Part shown: positions 1-10,795 of the stretch, one piece after another | How positions within the stretch are numbered: position 1 is the stretch's first letter | How the letters are laid out: every line of letters begins with the position of its first letter | NCBI RefSeq assembly: GCF_003576645.1 | Contig: NC_044916.1 | Location: 9,931,930-9,995,929 of the forward strand | Origin: Ipomoea triloba | Taxonomy: Eukaryota > Streptophyta > Magnoliopsida > Solanales > Convolvulaceae | Direction of reading: 5' to 3' | DNA: 64,000 bases | Notes under the pieces: generated by a model | The model's input: the letters and a program-made list of their open reading frames with translations, nothing else | Told to the model about the DNA's origin: nothing | Databases searched by the model: none | Position numbers and translations under genes: made by a program

Positions 1-232
1 GTCATCACAGATGGTTCAAAGATGCAAACACAACAATGAGAACGATGACTTAGTGGAGAAGATTTGGTAAGTGCTTTGATTTTTTTATTTTTTTTTTACT
101 TTTTTACCTAGGCGAAAATCTTTGAATCCACCGCCAATTACCATTCACAATCAATGGCTGAGATGAGTTAATATCTACTGGATGAATGATTGAGATTAAA
201 CCCCATTCTTTACTTGGGACAGCCACCGCACT

Positions 233-234
<2 letters not shown>

Positions 235-289
<55 letters not shown>
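235..289. repeat. (AT)n microsatellite
   Basis: Uninterrupted AT dinucleotide run of about 55 bp. No gene is nearby. Confidence 0.97.
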
Positions 290-291
<2 letters not shown>

Positions 292-321
292 GACTAACTT
301 AAGAAACTTACTTGGAAGCTA

Positions 322-427
322 AAGACCTTGTGGAGGCGATATTGGCTCTTTTGCTTCATTTGGTTGAGAAAGTAGTTATGAACAGATACTACATTGTAAC
401 TGAGTCAATAGTACTAAAAAAAAAAAC
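322..427 (+). mobile_element. tRNA-derived SINE fragment
   Basis: The stretch begins with the family head (AAGACCTTGTGG) and jumps straight to the family body (GGAGGCGATATTGGCTC, then GAACAGATACTACATTGTAA). It ends in a short A-run. The promoter-box portion seen in fuller copies, such as 29135-29299, is missing, so this copy is internally deleted. Confidence 0.65.
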
Positions 428-1135
428 TTAAACATTACCAAAAATTAATTATTTAAAATATTAATTATACTCAAATATTCTTTATTGTTATCTTTTATTT
501 CTAGTTATTATTTAGTAAATTTGCAAAGTAAATGTAAAAACGATATTTGATCTCTTCTTTCCAGTTTTTATCAGATATGTACTTCTTTGCATATATAAAA
601 TTTAGAATTAAACAAAAACCTTCGTACCAACCACCACTGACAAAATAAAAACATTAATATATGTAGAATTTCTTGAAAATACACTCATCATCAAGGTATT
701 TATTGAAAACTCATTTACATGCTTTTGTTTCTATATATCCTATGTAGTATATTACTTGGATTACCTATAAACTTAATTAAATTAGTCAATCAATTAATTA
801 CCATATCAAGTTAATTCGTGCATTCAATGCGTCTAACTTCTATACCTCAAAATCACCTTTCGTATGAAAATCCCAATATGACTAACATATATTTTTATTC
901 CTTACTTCCAACCAACATTATTCTTAAAACATGTTTGGTTCACGAGATAGGCCATGAATGACTTAACATTTTTAGAAATAGACCTATTCAATTGTTTATT
1001 TTCGCATTTTACTTATGAGAATATCATTTCTAGGAATGAGTTATTCCCTTTGTAGGGGAATAACCATTTCTAGGGGGGCCTTATTATTATCTATTCCCAA
1101 GCTTTTTTTTTTATTTAATATTTTAATTTTAATAA

Positions 1136-1175
<40 letters not shown>

Positions 1176-1549
1176 GGGCATCCATGTCATCAAAACATAT
1201 TGATGTGTCATTACAATCACTCTTAACTTGGAGGTTACCTGCACTAATAGGTCAAATGGATTTAATTGCACATTTTTTCTAAGTTCATGTGTCTAATTGA
1301 AAATTTTTCTAGTCCGAGGACTTAATTGCGCTTTCATGAATAGTTCAAGGGCTTATTTAACCCTTATCCCTATATATAATTGAGATGTTTTAATGCACTT
1401 TAGGTTATCTTTATTCTTTTTGGGTGTAATAACTCAGAATTTTCACCGTCGAACACAATGACTAATCCACTCGCTGAATTGTAGACACCTTTGAGGATCG
1501 AACTCTTAAGTTATCTTTATTTTTGTTTGAAATGGAAGATGGTTATGTA
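428..1549. other. AT-rich intergenic DNA
   Basis: No coding signal was found. The stretch holds a (TTA)n run at 1139-1175. Near 1255-1370 there is a MITE-like half element whose right end reads CTTATTTAACCCTTATCCC, resembling the ends of the fold-back elements elsewhere in this window. The short reading frames here come from low-complexity sequence. Confidence 0.7.
1139..1175. repeat. (TTA)n microsatellite
   Basis: Trinucleotide run of about 12 units. On the minus strand it translates as poly-asparagine, which explains a spurious reading frame there. Confidence 0.95.
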
Positions 1550-2121
1550 TTTACAATAATATCTCAAAGCTATATTGTAAATTAGGATTAGTAGAAATTA
1601 TTGAAATTCAAGAGTAATTGGGAGATTTTAATCCACTTCATGACACTTTCATTCTTGTTTAAATTGCATATCCAAATAAAGTATTGAAACATTATATTCA
1701 AGGACTAAGTAATTAAATTCCCATACCTCAATTCTAAAGTTGTAAAATGAAATTTGTCTTACATAATTACGTGTGACCCTCAAACTCTTGCATCTTTTTT
1801 CATCTTTATGCTTTTCTACCCAAGAGGAACCTACTTTGCATTGCAGGCTTCCTCTCCACCATTTAACTCCTATACTTACTTTTTACATAGTTATGTTTAC
1901 CTACTTTCGTGTACTCATTCCCACAAGCAAATTTTTTATTCAGTTTCACTAGTCCTCCTTCTCAACGTATTCATAATTATTGACAACTCAATATGCACAT
2001 TTCCAAAGATGAAATGTTGATGGTAACCTAACAAACTAAAGAGAATGTGGATGGATAGCAATAAATGTTTGGATAGTCAATAATGTATGAATGCATGTGA
2101 TTACATTCCAAATGACAATAA

Positions 2122-2275
2122 ACTTGTGGTCTAGTGATCCGAAGTGGCTCTTGCAAATCAGAGGCCATGTCGGATTTGAACCCCAGTAGGTGTGGTATTG
2201 ACTCTTTGTGCTTCAGTGGATTGAAAAAAATAGTTATGAACAGATACTACACTATAACATAGTTGAAACTACAAA
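2122..2275 (+). mobile_element. tRNA-derived SINE
   Basis: It has an RNA polymerase III A-box-like segment (TGGTCTAGTGATCC) and a B-box-like segment (GGATTTGAACCCC), followed by the family body (GACTCTTTGTGCTTCAGTGG and GAACAGATACTACACTATAA). The same insertion is present at the matching places in blocks B (about 32560-32696) and C (about 24606-24725). It therefore predates the block duplication. Confidence 0.72.
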
Positions 2276-2626
2276 TAGGAGAATAACACAAGTTTGAATA
2301 TATATTTTTTGTAATATAATTAAAAAATTTCACAAACACGTATATATTACAATGCAACAAAGAGAGTTAGTATTTAATTATTTTACTTATTTAACACTGA
2401 ATAATATTGTGGTGTAGGACAATAGTTGTAAACTATGGCAAAAATATTTAATGGTATTTCCTACAACTATTATCTACTATTTAACATTACGTCAACAATT
2501 TTGGGAGAAAGAGAACCTTTTATTCAATTCTTCAAAAAGGTGGAACCTTTCAATTAATTAAAGTATGGACCAAAAATTGCGTCCAAAAAAATCCTAATAT
2601 ACGTTCTGTAATAATAAATTAAAAAA

Positions 2627-3715
2627 GGCAAAAGGGTCAAATAGGCCCATGTACTAATCACGATTGTTCATCTGACACTATGAACTAAAATATGGTCCAT
2701 CTAAGCCATTATACCATCAATTATTTTTCACCTAGCATTTTTAGCATGTTTCTATCAAGTAGCCCATCTACTTTGATGACATGGAAAAATAAAATAATAA
2801 AAAATGATGACATGTTATTTATATGGATGCTTTGGATGATTTCTACCCTATTTCATTGATGAAGAAATTGATTTCTTGCAATGAAATAGGGTAGAAATCA
2901 AAATTATTATATAAAATTTTAACTACACTGTACTGCACAACTGTGTATGTATAGCGGGGCATTCAGTGTCGTTCGTCAATGAGATTTCATGGAAATCGAT
3001 ATATGAAAATTAAAATATTTTTTATAATAACTTAAGATATTGTGCCGGGTAAATTTTATTTTATTTTAAAAATAAATTAATCTTTTGGATTTTTGGATAA
3101 TTGAATAACTTAAGATATTGTATTTTGGATGATTTCTTGCAATGAAATATGGCAGAAATCAAAGTTGTTATATAAAGTTTCAACTACAGTGCACTGCGTA
3201 CGTATATCGGGGTATTCGATGTCGTTCGGCAATGAGATTTCATGAAAATCGATATATGAAAAATTAAATTTTATTTTAAAAAAATAAAATTTACTAATAC
3301 AATATCTTAAGTTATTATAAAAAATAATTTAACTTTCATATATCGATTTTCATGAAATTTAATTGCCGAACGACACTGAATACCCCGCTATACATACACC
3401 GTAGTGCAGTACACTGTAATTAAAACTTTATATAGCAACCTTGATTTCTACCCTATTTCATTTTAAGAAATTACTTTCTTCATTAATGAAATAGGGTAGA
3501 AATCATCCAAAGCATCCATATAAATAACATGTCATCATTTTTTATTATTTTATTTTTCCATGTCATCAAATTAGATGGGTTACTTGTTAGAAATAGGCTA
3601 AAAATGCTAAATGGAAAATAGTTAGGAGTATAATAGCCTAGATGGACCATATTTTAATTCATGGTGCTAGATGAACAATCAATGGTAGTACATGTGCTTA
3701 TTTGACCCTTTTGCC
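2627..3715. mobile_element. Mutator-like fold-back element, 1089 bp
   Basis: The ends are terminal inverted repeats starting GGCAAAAGGGTCAAATAG. The arms run several hundred bases and pair with each other. A 9-bp direct repeat, ATTAAAAAA, flanks it at 2618-2626 and 3716-3724, the usual target duplication length of the Mutator superfamily. Blocks B and C have the uninterrupted site with a single ATTAAAAAA or its close variant (about 32200-32215 and 23455-23465). No transposase is encoded, so it is non-autonomous. A second family member sits at 21194-22289. Confidence 0.88.
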
Positions 3716-4463
3716 ATTAAAAAATGGAGGGCTAAGTGAAAAGAGGACTAAAACTAATGCATATATGTATGTATTGGTATAGGAAAGTTAATGCAGATGG
3801 ATTGAAATGGAACGGAGTTGGTAAACATAATTTTATGTGAAATTGAATATTGCTAGCAATCTATATATATCTCTTCTCTCTCCTAATAAGTCAACAGACT
3901 ACAGAATGGGAATACGGGAAAGAAATTGAAGTCAAAATTAGGTATGGTACTGCATGTATGGGTGCACCACTCGAATGAAAGCTTAGCAAAAAGTTGAATC
4001 CAAGCAAAAATTGACCATTAGTAATATAATGAATCCTTTAAATCCATTTGCATTTGAAATTTAGTGAAGTTTTTCTTTCAAAACTTTAAATTGTTACTAT
4101 TAATTATTACACTTCTATTATTCAATATTATCAATAGTAAAGTGTTCAAGTTTTTATAATAATATTCGTAAAATACAATTCAAAGTTAATAACTCGGAAT
4201 TACTTCTCGGATATTAACTTCTGACCACTTAACTTCCCAGTTCCGGAATTGAGTACTTTTTGGTTCCAATTGTACATAATATTCATATTTCTCAATTTAC
4301 TTTCTACCAAACTAAAATAATATTCATAACTCCACAACTCCAAATATTATTTAAGTTTTCATGATAGTCCATCTGAAACATTAATCTCCAATACTATATA
4401 AATTTTCAACAAAATGTACAAATAAATTTATCATAATAATAATAATCTTTTTATTTCAAATAT

Positions 4464-4557
4464 ATTAGCGATGGAATAGTGACTGATTTTAATTTTGTTA
4501 TTAAATGGACATTAGCGACGGAATATTCCGTCGCTATTTCTGCATTTTTTTGTAGTG
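4464..4557 (+). mobile_element. CACTA-type MITE remnant
   Basis: Subterminal repeats of the form TTAGCGACGGAATA and CCGTCGCTA are followed by the terminus TTTTTTTGTAGTG, which is the reverse complement of CACTACAAAAAAA. This is the end structure of CACTA (En/Spm) elements. The fuller copy is at 30713-30883 in block B; here the other end has been lost. Confidence 0.65.
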
Positions 4558-4587
4558 TTTATATAATAATTAATATGAGTATGATTA

Positions 4588-4640
4588 GCCAAGACCTTGT
4601 GGTCTAGTAGCACTTGGTTGCACGTGGGGAAGAGTCAAAC
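4588..4640 (+). mobile_element. SINE 5' head fragment
   Basis: It begins GCCAAGACCTTGTGGTCTAG, the A-box head of the SINE family, and is cut off after GCACGTGGGGAAGAG. The matching copy in block B (30586-30700) retains the body, so block A suffered a deletion here. Confidence 0.6.
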
Positions 4641-4664
4641 AACACATTCATTAGGGCTCGATCT

Positions 4665-5798
4665 TAGGGATGTCAACGGGGCGGGGTGGGGGCGGGGGAC
4701 ATACCCCCCCCCCCCCCCCCCCCCCTTTTTTCNNNNNNNNNNNNNNNNNNNNNNNNNNNNNNNNNNNNNNNNNNNNNNNNNNNNNNNNNNNNNNNNNNNN
4801 NNNNNNNNNNNNNNNNNNNNNNNNNNNNNNNNNNNNNNNNNNNNNNNNNNNNNNNNNNNNNNNNNNNNNNNNNNNNNNNNNNNNNNNNNNNNNNNNNNNN
4901 NNNNNNNNNNNNNNNNNNNNNNNNNNNNNNNNNNNNNNNNNNNNNNNNNNNNNNNNNNNNNNNNNNNNNNNNNNNNNNNNNNNNNNNNNNNNNNNNNNNN
5001 NNNNNNNNNNNNNNNNNNNNNNNNNNNNNNNNNNNNNNNNNNNNNNNNNNNNNNNNNNNNNNNNNNNNNNNNNNNNNNNNNNNNNNNNNNNNNNNNNNNN
5101 NNNNNNNNNNNNNNNNNNNNNNNNNNNNNNNNNNNNNNNNNNNNNNNNNNNNNNNNNNNNNNNNNNNNNNNNNNNNNNNNNNNNNNNNNNNNNNNNNNNN
5201 NNNNNNNNNNNNNNNNNNNNNNNNNNNNNNNNNNNNNNNNNNNNNNNNNNNNNNNNNNNNNNNNNNNNNNNNNNNNNCCCCCGCCCCCGACTTTCTTCCC
5301 CATTCCCCGTCCCCGTCCCCATCCCCGCCGGGGAAGGGAAAAATCTCGCCATCCCCATCCCCACGGGGATTATTCGGGGACGGGGAATCCCCACCCCGTT
5401 TATAAGTTATAAAAAGATTTAAAAATTAAACTTTAAAAATATTTAAATAACTAACGCATATATATTCATCTCCAACTTAAAGTAGTATTCCATATTTTAC
5501 AATTAAACATGTTACCTAAATATACATTTCATGACATACAATGACAAATATGCTTCTAAAATTATACTCCATATATATTATATACAAAGTAATACATATG
5601 TGTGTGTTGTGTGACTATACATATATATATTGCGGCCGGGGCGGGGAGAGTACTCCCCATCCCCGCCTCCGTCCCCTGCGGGGAATTTAAAATTGCCCCC
5701 ATCCCCATCCCCGATCCCCTATTTTTGTCCCCATCCCCATCCCCGTACGGGCGGGAAATCGGGTTCCCCGTCGGGTACGGGTACAATTGACATCCCTA
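4665..5798. mobile_element. hAT-type non-autonomous element with C/G-rich interior
   Basis: The ends are inverted: TAGGGATGTCAA at the left and TTGACATCCCTA at the right. They are flanked by a perfect 8-bp direct repeat CTCGATCT (4657-4664 and 5799-5806), the hAT signature. Block B has the unfilled site with one CTCAGTCT at about 30518-30526. The interior is unusually rich in CCCC/GGGG strings of the form CCCCATCCCCGTCCCC and contains a sequencing gap. Reading frames across it are artefacts of composition and Ns. Confidence 0.85.
4733..5277. other. Sequence gap (545 N)
   Basis: A run of N immediately follows a poly-C and poly-T stretch (4704-4732) and resumes in C-rich sequence. The assembly evidently stopped at homopolymeric sequence inside the hAT-type element. 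Confidence 0.99.
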
Positions 5799-5806
5799 CT
5801 CGATCT

Positions 5807-7115
5807 CATGACCTTCAATATGGGAGAGTCACTACATGCCATCTGAGCACAAGGTACATGGTTGATATAAAAGTCTTAATTAATAGGCAACAAAAAAATT
5901 GAAAGAGATCAGAGGTGATGTCAGTATGTCATACTACTTGTGCGTTTGTACGTTTGCCCATCACCACTGAAAAACATTTAATGCTTTCATAAATGAAAGT
6001 TATGAAACTAGTCCTAAAGTCAAATTCTCCATCTCATCTTTTTTCCACTGCACGATATAACCCATCACATGCATGTCACCTTAATGAATTAAGATCTATT
6101 TGTTGATAATAGCTTAGCGCTTTTTATTTTTCTATTGCTATCAAAATGATAATCCTATGAGGTTTTCTTGGATTTCTTGATAATGGAAATAGCTATAAAG
6201 GTCACGTAATTATTAATGAACTTATGAAATATTGGTGTTGGGGCGTTATTTGGGTTGCTATAATAAAGTTTGTTATAGAATATTTGAATTGAGCTGATAT
6301 TTACAATTGTGGTCTTATGCATATATATGTAGAATGGTTGTGGGAATATAATTTTAGCTAGAGTACTTATATCCTTTAATTTTACTACCGCTGTTTTAAA
6401 TTGGAACGTTCCTCACGTGAATCATTCTATAGCTTTCATACTAGGAATGCAATAGATATAACAATATATAATAAAATGAATAGAAGACAAGAGATAGAGA
6501 TATATAACCATTAATTATTATTATTTATCCTTCAACATAATATATACATGATATACCGAGCTCCCATAAATCTATAAGTGTATAAAGGATGAAGAAACAT
6601 TATCGAGTTAATCTAGCAGACGTCCATTGTCTTTGGTGACAATTTCAAATTTAGTCTAGACTTTTGCTTTTGCCATTTAACATCCACAACTATCATTTTT
6701 TGACACTTTTGGTCATTTCGATAACTTTTATGGTCAAATCCTATTTTAGCTAATGATATTTTTGTCTCTTCAATTTTTTATGTTAATTTTTTTACCTGTT
6801 AATATGTTGACGTGTCATTTTAGGTTAAATTGTATGAATTTGTATTGTTCAGTGATCCAATTGTAATTTAATTCAATAGCCTAATTGCAATTTGGTGTGT
6901 AGTTGGATGAAATATTTGATCATTATTCTTTTTTTTTTTAGTAGTGTAAACATGATATATTCATGGTAGTAAAAGACTAACATTGAATTGATTTGTATGG
7001 GTAATTTAAGTTGATATTGACATATATAACCTAAAAGTAAATGAACCCCTTTATATCATTATAAATATCTACTCAATTTATTAAAGATTTGAAATGAAAG
7101 AAAAGGCAAATGACA
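5807..7115. other. Block A non-coding DNA
   Basis: This stretch matches block B (about 28930-30520 reversed). Around 6620-6930 it contains an AT-rich sequence whose right end (AATTTGGTGTGTAGTTGGATG) resembles MITE termini. No gene is visible. Confidence 0.7.
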
Positions 7116-7124
7116 TATAATAAA

Positions 7125-7599
7125 GGGAAAAGGGTCAAATAGGTCCTCGAACATTTCAAAAGAAGTCAATTAGGTCCACGAACTTTTAAAACGTGCAATT
7201 AGACCCTCAAACATGTCAAAATAAGGCAATGAAGCCCATGAACAGGTAATTGACATGTTATTACCGGTCATTTGGATTTTTCGGCGACCGGCGACACTTT
7301 CCGGCCACCGACGACACAGTCATCTGGTGGCCTTCTTCACGGAGAAGGCGGCCATTCGCCCGAGACGGTGACCAGCAACGATTCGGTCGTCGCCGGTCGC
7401 CGGACTGTGTCGTCGGTGGCCGGAAAGTGTCGCCGATCGCCGGAAAATCCAAATGACCGGTAATAACATGTCAATTACCTGTTCATGGGCTTCATTGCCT
7501 TATTTTGACATGTTTGAGGGTCTAATTGCACGTTTTAAAAGTTCGTGGACCTAATTGACTTCTTATGAAATGTTCGAGGGCCTATTTGACCCTTTTCCC
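7125..7599. mobile_element. Mutator-like fold-back MITE, 475 bp
   Basis: The two arms (about 7125-7321 and 7403-7599) are almost perfect reverse complements of each other, starting GGGAAAAGGGTCAAATAGG. A loop of about 80 bp separates them. The 9-bp target duplication TATAATAAA is at 7116-7124 and 7600-7608. Block B carries the uninterrupted site near 28905-28922, with one slightly shorter TAATAAA. Reading frames on both strands inside are products of the palindrome. It is non-autonomous. Confidence 0.92.
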
Positions 7600-7608
7600 T
7601 ATAATAAA

Positions 7609-8873
7609 TTCTATCTCTAACATTCTACATATATAGTAGTGAATATAAGTGCAATCATAAATGTATTGCTGCTAATACTCCATATTTTTTGTTACGTGTT
7701 TTTTTTTTTTTTTTGTAAATAAAAACAAAGCGATAATAACATCAAAGAAACATTATTAAACTATATATAAAAATTTCAACTTGGAGAGTGTGGTTGAGTG
7801 GAAGGGACTCATTCATTCTTAATCAAAGGTCAAAGGAAAAAAAACAAGACTTAGATGATTTTGATAAAAATCGAATTCATGAGCACTCTTTCGGGTCCTA
7901 GTTTGGTTTGCTTAATTAAATAATAAGAATCCCTTTTTGTATCTTAATGCTAAGGTTTCTTCAACTCATCGATGGTATCTGTTATTGTGAAAATCTAGAC
8001 TCACAAATAAGAGATATCATATAATAATAATAATAAATTCATGTAATAATTAAATACTCTATAGAATAAAAGTGTTTAATAAAATAATCACACACAAAAA
8101 AAAATAGTAATATAAGTTTGCTATCCAATTTTACTAGTAAAAAAAAAAAATATTCTCCTTGCTTTTCTTCAATTTCACCTTCTTTATCACTGAGTCACAT
8201 GATGAACAGTGCGTTGGAGGCCAGCAATCCAAGCAGCTTGTTTATGCGTTGGATTAATATGTTTCTATAAATGCACAAAAGTTTTAATGTAACTTCATTT
8301 CTACATTAATCAATGGAATTATTTAGGGGATGGAGACAATAAAGTTACAGAGTGATCCATTGTGTGGTTAAATGACGTGTTCCTTTTTTTGGGTATTTGA
8401 TAAAAGTTGAAAGTAATATTTAGTGATTGATTGAACTTGTGAATATATATTTGTGTGTGTATATATATATTGGAATATTGGATAAGATGAATTGAAAGGA
8501 TATTAGTATTAACTTAATTGCTTGTGAAATTAAATTTTCACCATTGTAATAAATACTCCGTATTAAAATATAAATTGACTTTATATATTTTACGTACGTA
8601 GTGAATTAAGTTATAATAATTATTTGAGAAATTACATTTTTCGTCCCTAAATTATATGATAATTATATAATTCGATCTAAATGCTGGCCACACTCACTTT
8701 TCATCCCTAAATTATCATTAGCGTTGCATTTTTTGTTCATTTACTAACAAAATATTAGGGTTCGAGATCGGAACCGAACGATATAACGTACCTTACACAC
8801 AAATACACATTTGAATATTTGATTTGTTAAAGTCAAGTCGTCAATCCCACCTAAGCACAAACAAACATTGGGT
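7609..8873. other. Block A right part and copia flank, non-coding
   Basis: AT-rich sequence homologous to block B (28090-28920 reversed) up to about 8805. It contains T and A runs near 7694-7715 and 8136-8149. No coding potential is visible. Confidence 0.7.
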
Positions 8874-8878
8874 AACAA

Positions 8879-9078
8879 TATTAGAGAATAAAGAAGGCAG
8901 TTAGTCTGTTAGGGTAGTTAGGATTTTTTCAGCAGCTTTGATGCTTGTTAATTGTTGGTTATTTCCCTCCAAGTTGTACATATATAAACAGTACATCCCC
9001 CTACTGTAATACATGAGAAAATTACCTTGAATACATAGTCTTCTTTTCTTCATCTTCTTCCATTCTGCATTTGTGATA
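8879..9078 (+). repeat. 5' LTR of copia element 1
   Basis: 200 bp, beginning TATTAGAGAATAAAG and ending TTTGTGATA. The boundaries are fixed by the flanking AACAA duplication and the adjacent primer-binding site. The ends are TATTA...TGATA instead of the usual TG...CA. A possible TATA box is TATATAAA near 8980-8990. Confidence 0.93.
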
Positions 9079-9090
9079 TGGTATCAGAGC
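9079..9090 (+). promoter_or_regulatory. Primer-binding site (initiator tRNA-Met)
   Basis: TGGTATCAGAGC lies directly against the 5' LTR. This is the standard plant LTR-retrotransposon site complementary to the 3' end of initiator methionine tRNA, where minus-strand DNA synthesis is primed. Confidence 0.93.
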
Positions 9091-9106
9091 ACTGAAGCTG
9101 CGATTC

Positions 9107-10177
9107 ATGGCTTGGAACGGGGCACCAATCAGACCTCCTACAGCACCTACGGCTCCGCCGTCAGCGGCGACATCAGCCGGCGCAGTTCCGACAAATCTCA
9201 ACACCACCGGAGTAGCTTTTGATCCGAACGATGCGGCTAGTCCTTTCTTCTTGCATCCAAGTGAGAATCCCTCACTGATCCTAGTTTCGACAGTCCTCAA
9301 TGGCAGGAATTATCATCCTTGGGCCAGGGCAATGGAGATGTCTCTGATGTCCAAGAACAAACTAGGGTTCGTTGATGGAACGATTGCGATGCCCAACATA
9401 GGAGAAGGAAAATTTCCATACTGGAAAAGATGCAACAACATGGTGTCAACTTGGATTACACGGTCGGTTTCCCCAGAGATTGCGCAGACCGTTCTTTGGG
9501 TAGGAACAGTTGAGAAAATATGGAACACACTGAAAGCTAGATTCAGTGAGGCAGATATCTTCAGAATCTCCGATCTCCATGCTGAGATTCATCAGATTAG
9601 GCAAGGTGATCTGACTGTAAGTGCTTATTTTGCCAAATTAAAGGTGTTATGGGATGAACTTCAGGTTATTAGACCACTGCCTGAGTGTAAGTGCGAAAGA
9701 AGGTGTGATTGTGGATTACTGGATACTTTACAACAACATACATTTAGAGAGTGATAATCTCTCAGTATTCTTAAGAGGCCTTAATGATTGCTATGCCTCT
9801 GTTCAATCTCAAATAATGATGACCAAGCCTCTTCCTACTGTTGATGAGGCGTTCATGATGGTTCAACAGCAAGAAAGGAGACTTAACAATGGAGTAATAG
9901 GTCTGCAACTGCCATCCGGACAAGTCCAAGAAGCAGGAAGCATTCTGTTTACTCAAGGGCTGGTAACAATTCAGGACCTAAGAGATTCTATTCCAATAAC
10001 AACAAGAAGCCAGTCTGCACCTATTGTGGGCTTAATGGACACACTGCAGAGAAATGCTATAAGAAGCATGGATATCCACCTGGGTGGAAACCAAGAAACA
10101 GGAGTGTTGATTCTGCTAACCAACTACAGATCACTTCTGCTGAACAACTTCCCAGTGAGAATGTTGGATCTGTTTCT
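9107..10177 (+). pseudogene. gag: copia element 1 gag (frameshifted)
   Basis: The ATG at 9107, 17 bases after the primer-binding site, opens a frame for the typical copia gag N-terminus, including the conserved HPWARAMEMSL-like segment. The frame breaks near 9745-9755 (stop at 9752-9754). The coding sense continues in another frame until about 9900 (VFLRGLNDCYA, then PLPTVDEAF), then returns to the first frame. In that first frame lies a CCHC zinc knuckle at about 10013-10100 (CTYCGLNGHTAEKC, spacing C-2-C-4-H-4-C). Gag forms the nucleocapsid particle that packages the RNA. Two roughly compensating indels inactivate it unless they are assembly errors. Confidence 0.85.
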
Positions 10178-10723
10178 TTGAGTCAAGATGAATATCAGAT
10201 GTTCAAACAACTCTTGCAGAGGGATAATATGGCTCACCACTCACCCTTGGATGTGACTGGAGGAATGACACCCCAAGAAAATCTAATTGCTGCCAATTTT
10301 GCTCCCAGTTCACAGTTAGAAGGTAATCATTCTGAACTTTCTTCTAGAAGCAAAGTTAATTGGATCCTAGATAGTGGGGCCACCCATCATGTTGTTTGCC
10401 ACCCTAGTATGTTGACAAATGCGAAAAGGGTTCAAGGTATGTTTGTTGAATTACCTAATGGTGACAAGGCTGATATTACACATATAGGGTATATTCATGC
10501 TGACAGTCTGGTTCTGCAAAATGTGTTATGTGTTCCTGCCTTTCATTATAATTTGATATCTGTGAGTGAGTTGATTAAGACCTCCAAGTGCAAGTTGCTG
10601 TTATATTCTGATGTATGTATTATACAGGATCAGGACTGTGGGAGGATGATTGGATTGGCTAGCTTGCAGAGAGGTTTATACCACCTTGTGAAGCCTGAGT
10701 TTTCTGCTTTTAATAAAGTATGA
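10178..10723 (+). pseudogene. pol: copia element 1 pol: protease segment
   Basis: Same reading frame as the zinc knuckle. The aspartic protease motif LDSGATHHV occurs near residue 64 of this segment, consistent with the retropepsin that matures the polyprotein. An in-frame TGA at 10721-10723 interrupts the join to the GAG-pre-integrase region, which resumes immediately in the same frame (TWHARLGHCS at about 10755). This is a point nonsense mutation, not a natural end. Confidence 0.87.
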
Positions 10724-10795
10724 CATTTTAGGGCTAATGCTTGTACTTCTAGCAGCACTTGGCATGCTAGATTAGGACATTGTTCATATGGAAAG

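Larger units (their letters stand above)
1550..8805 (+). repeat. Block A: segmental duplication, inverted copy at 28090-33214
   Basis: Reading block A forward matches 33214 down to 28090 in reverse complement along most of its length. Examples are 1754-1780 against about 32985-33010, 5940-6170 against about 30170-30390, and 8640-8790 against about 28110-28260. The copies differ by insertions: elements at 2627-3715, 4665-5798 and 7125-7599 are only in A, while elements at 29135-29299 and 31641-32056 are only in B. No gene is seen in the block. A third partial inverted copy (block C) lies at 23415-24975. The boundaries were estimated by eye and are good to some tens of bases. Confidence 0.88.

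Noticed and set aside
4597..5422. Long reading frames on both strands across 4597-5422
   Set aside because: They consist mostly of N and of Pro/Gly from C/G homopolymers around a gap. No protein is supported.
7250..7463. Overlapping open frames on both strands
   Set aside because: They lie in the palindromic centre of a fold-back MITE; the two strands give the same peptide because the sequence is its own reverse complement.
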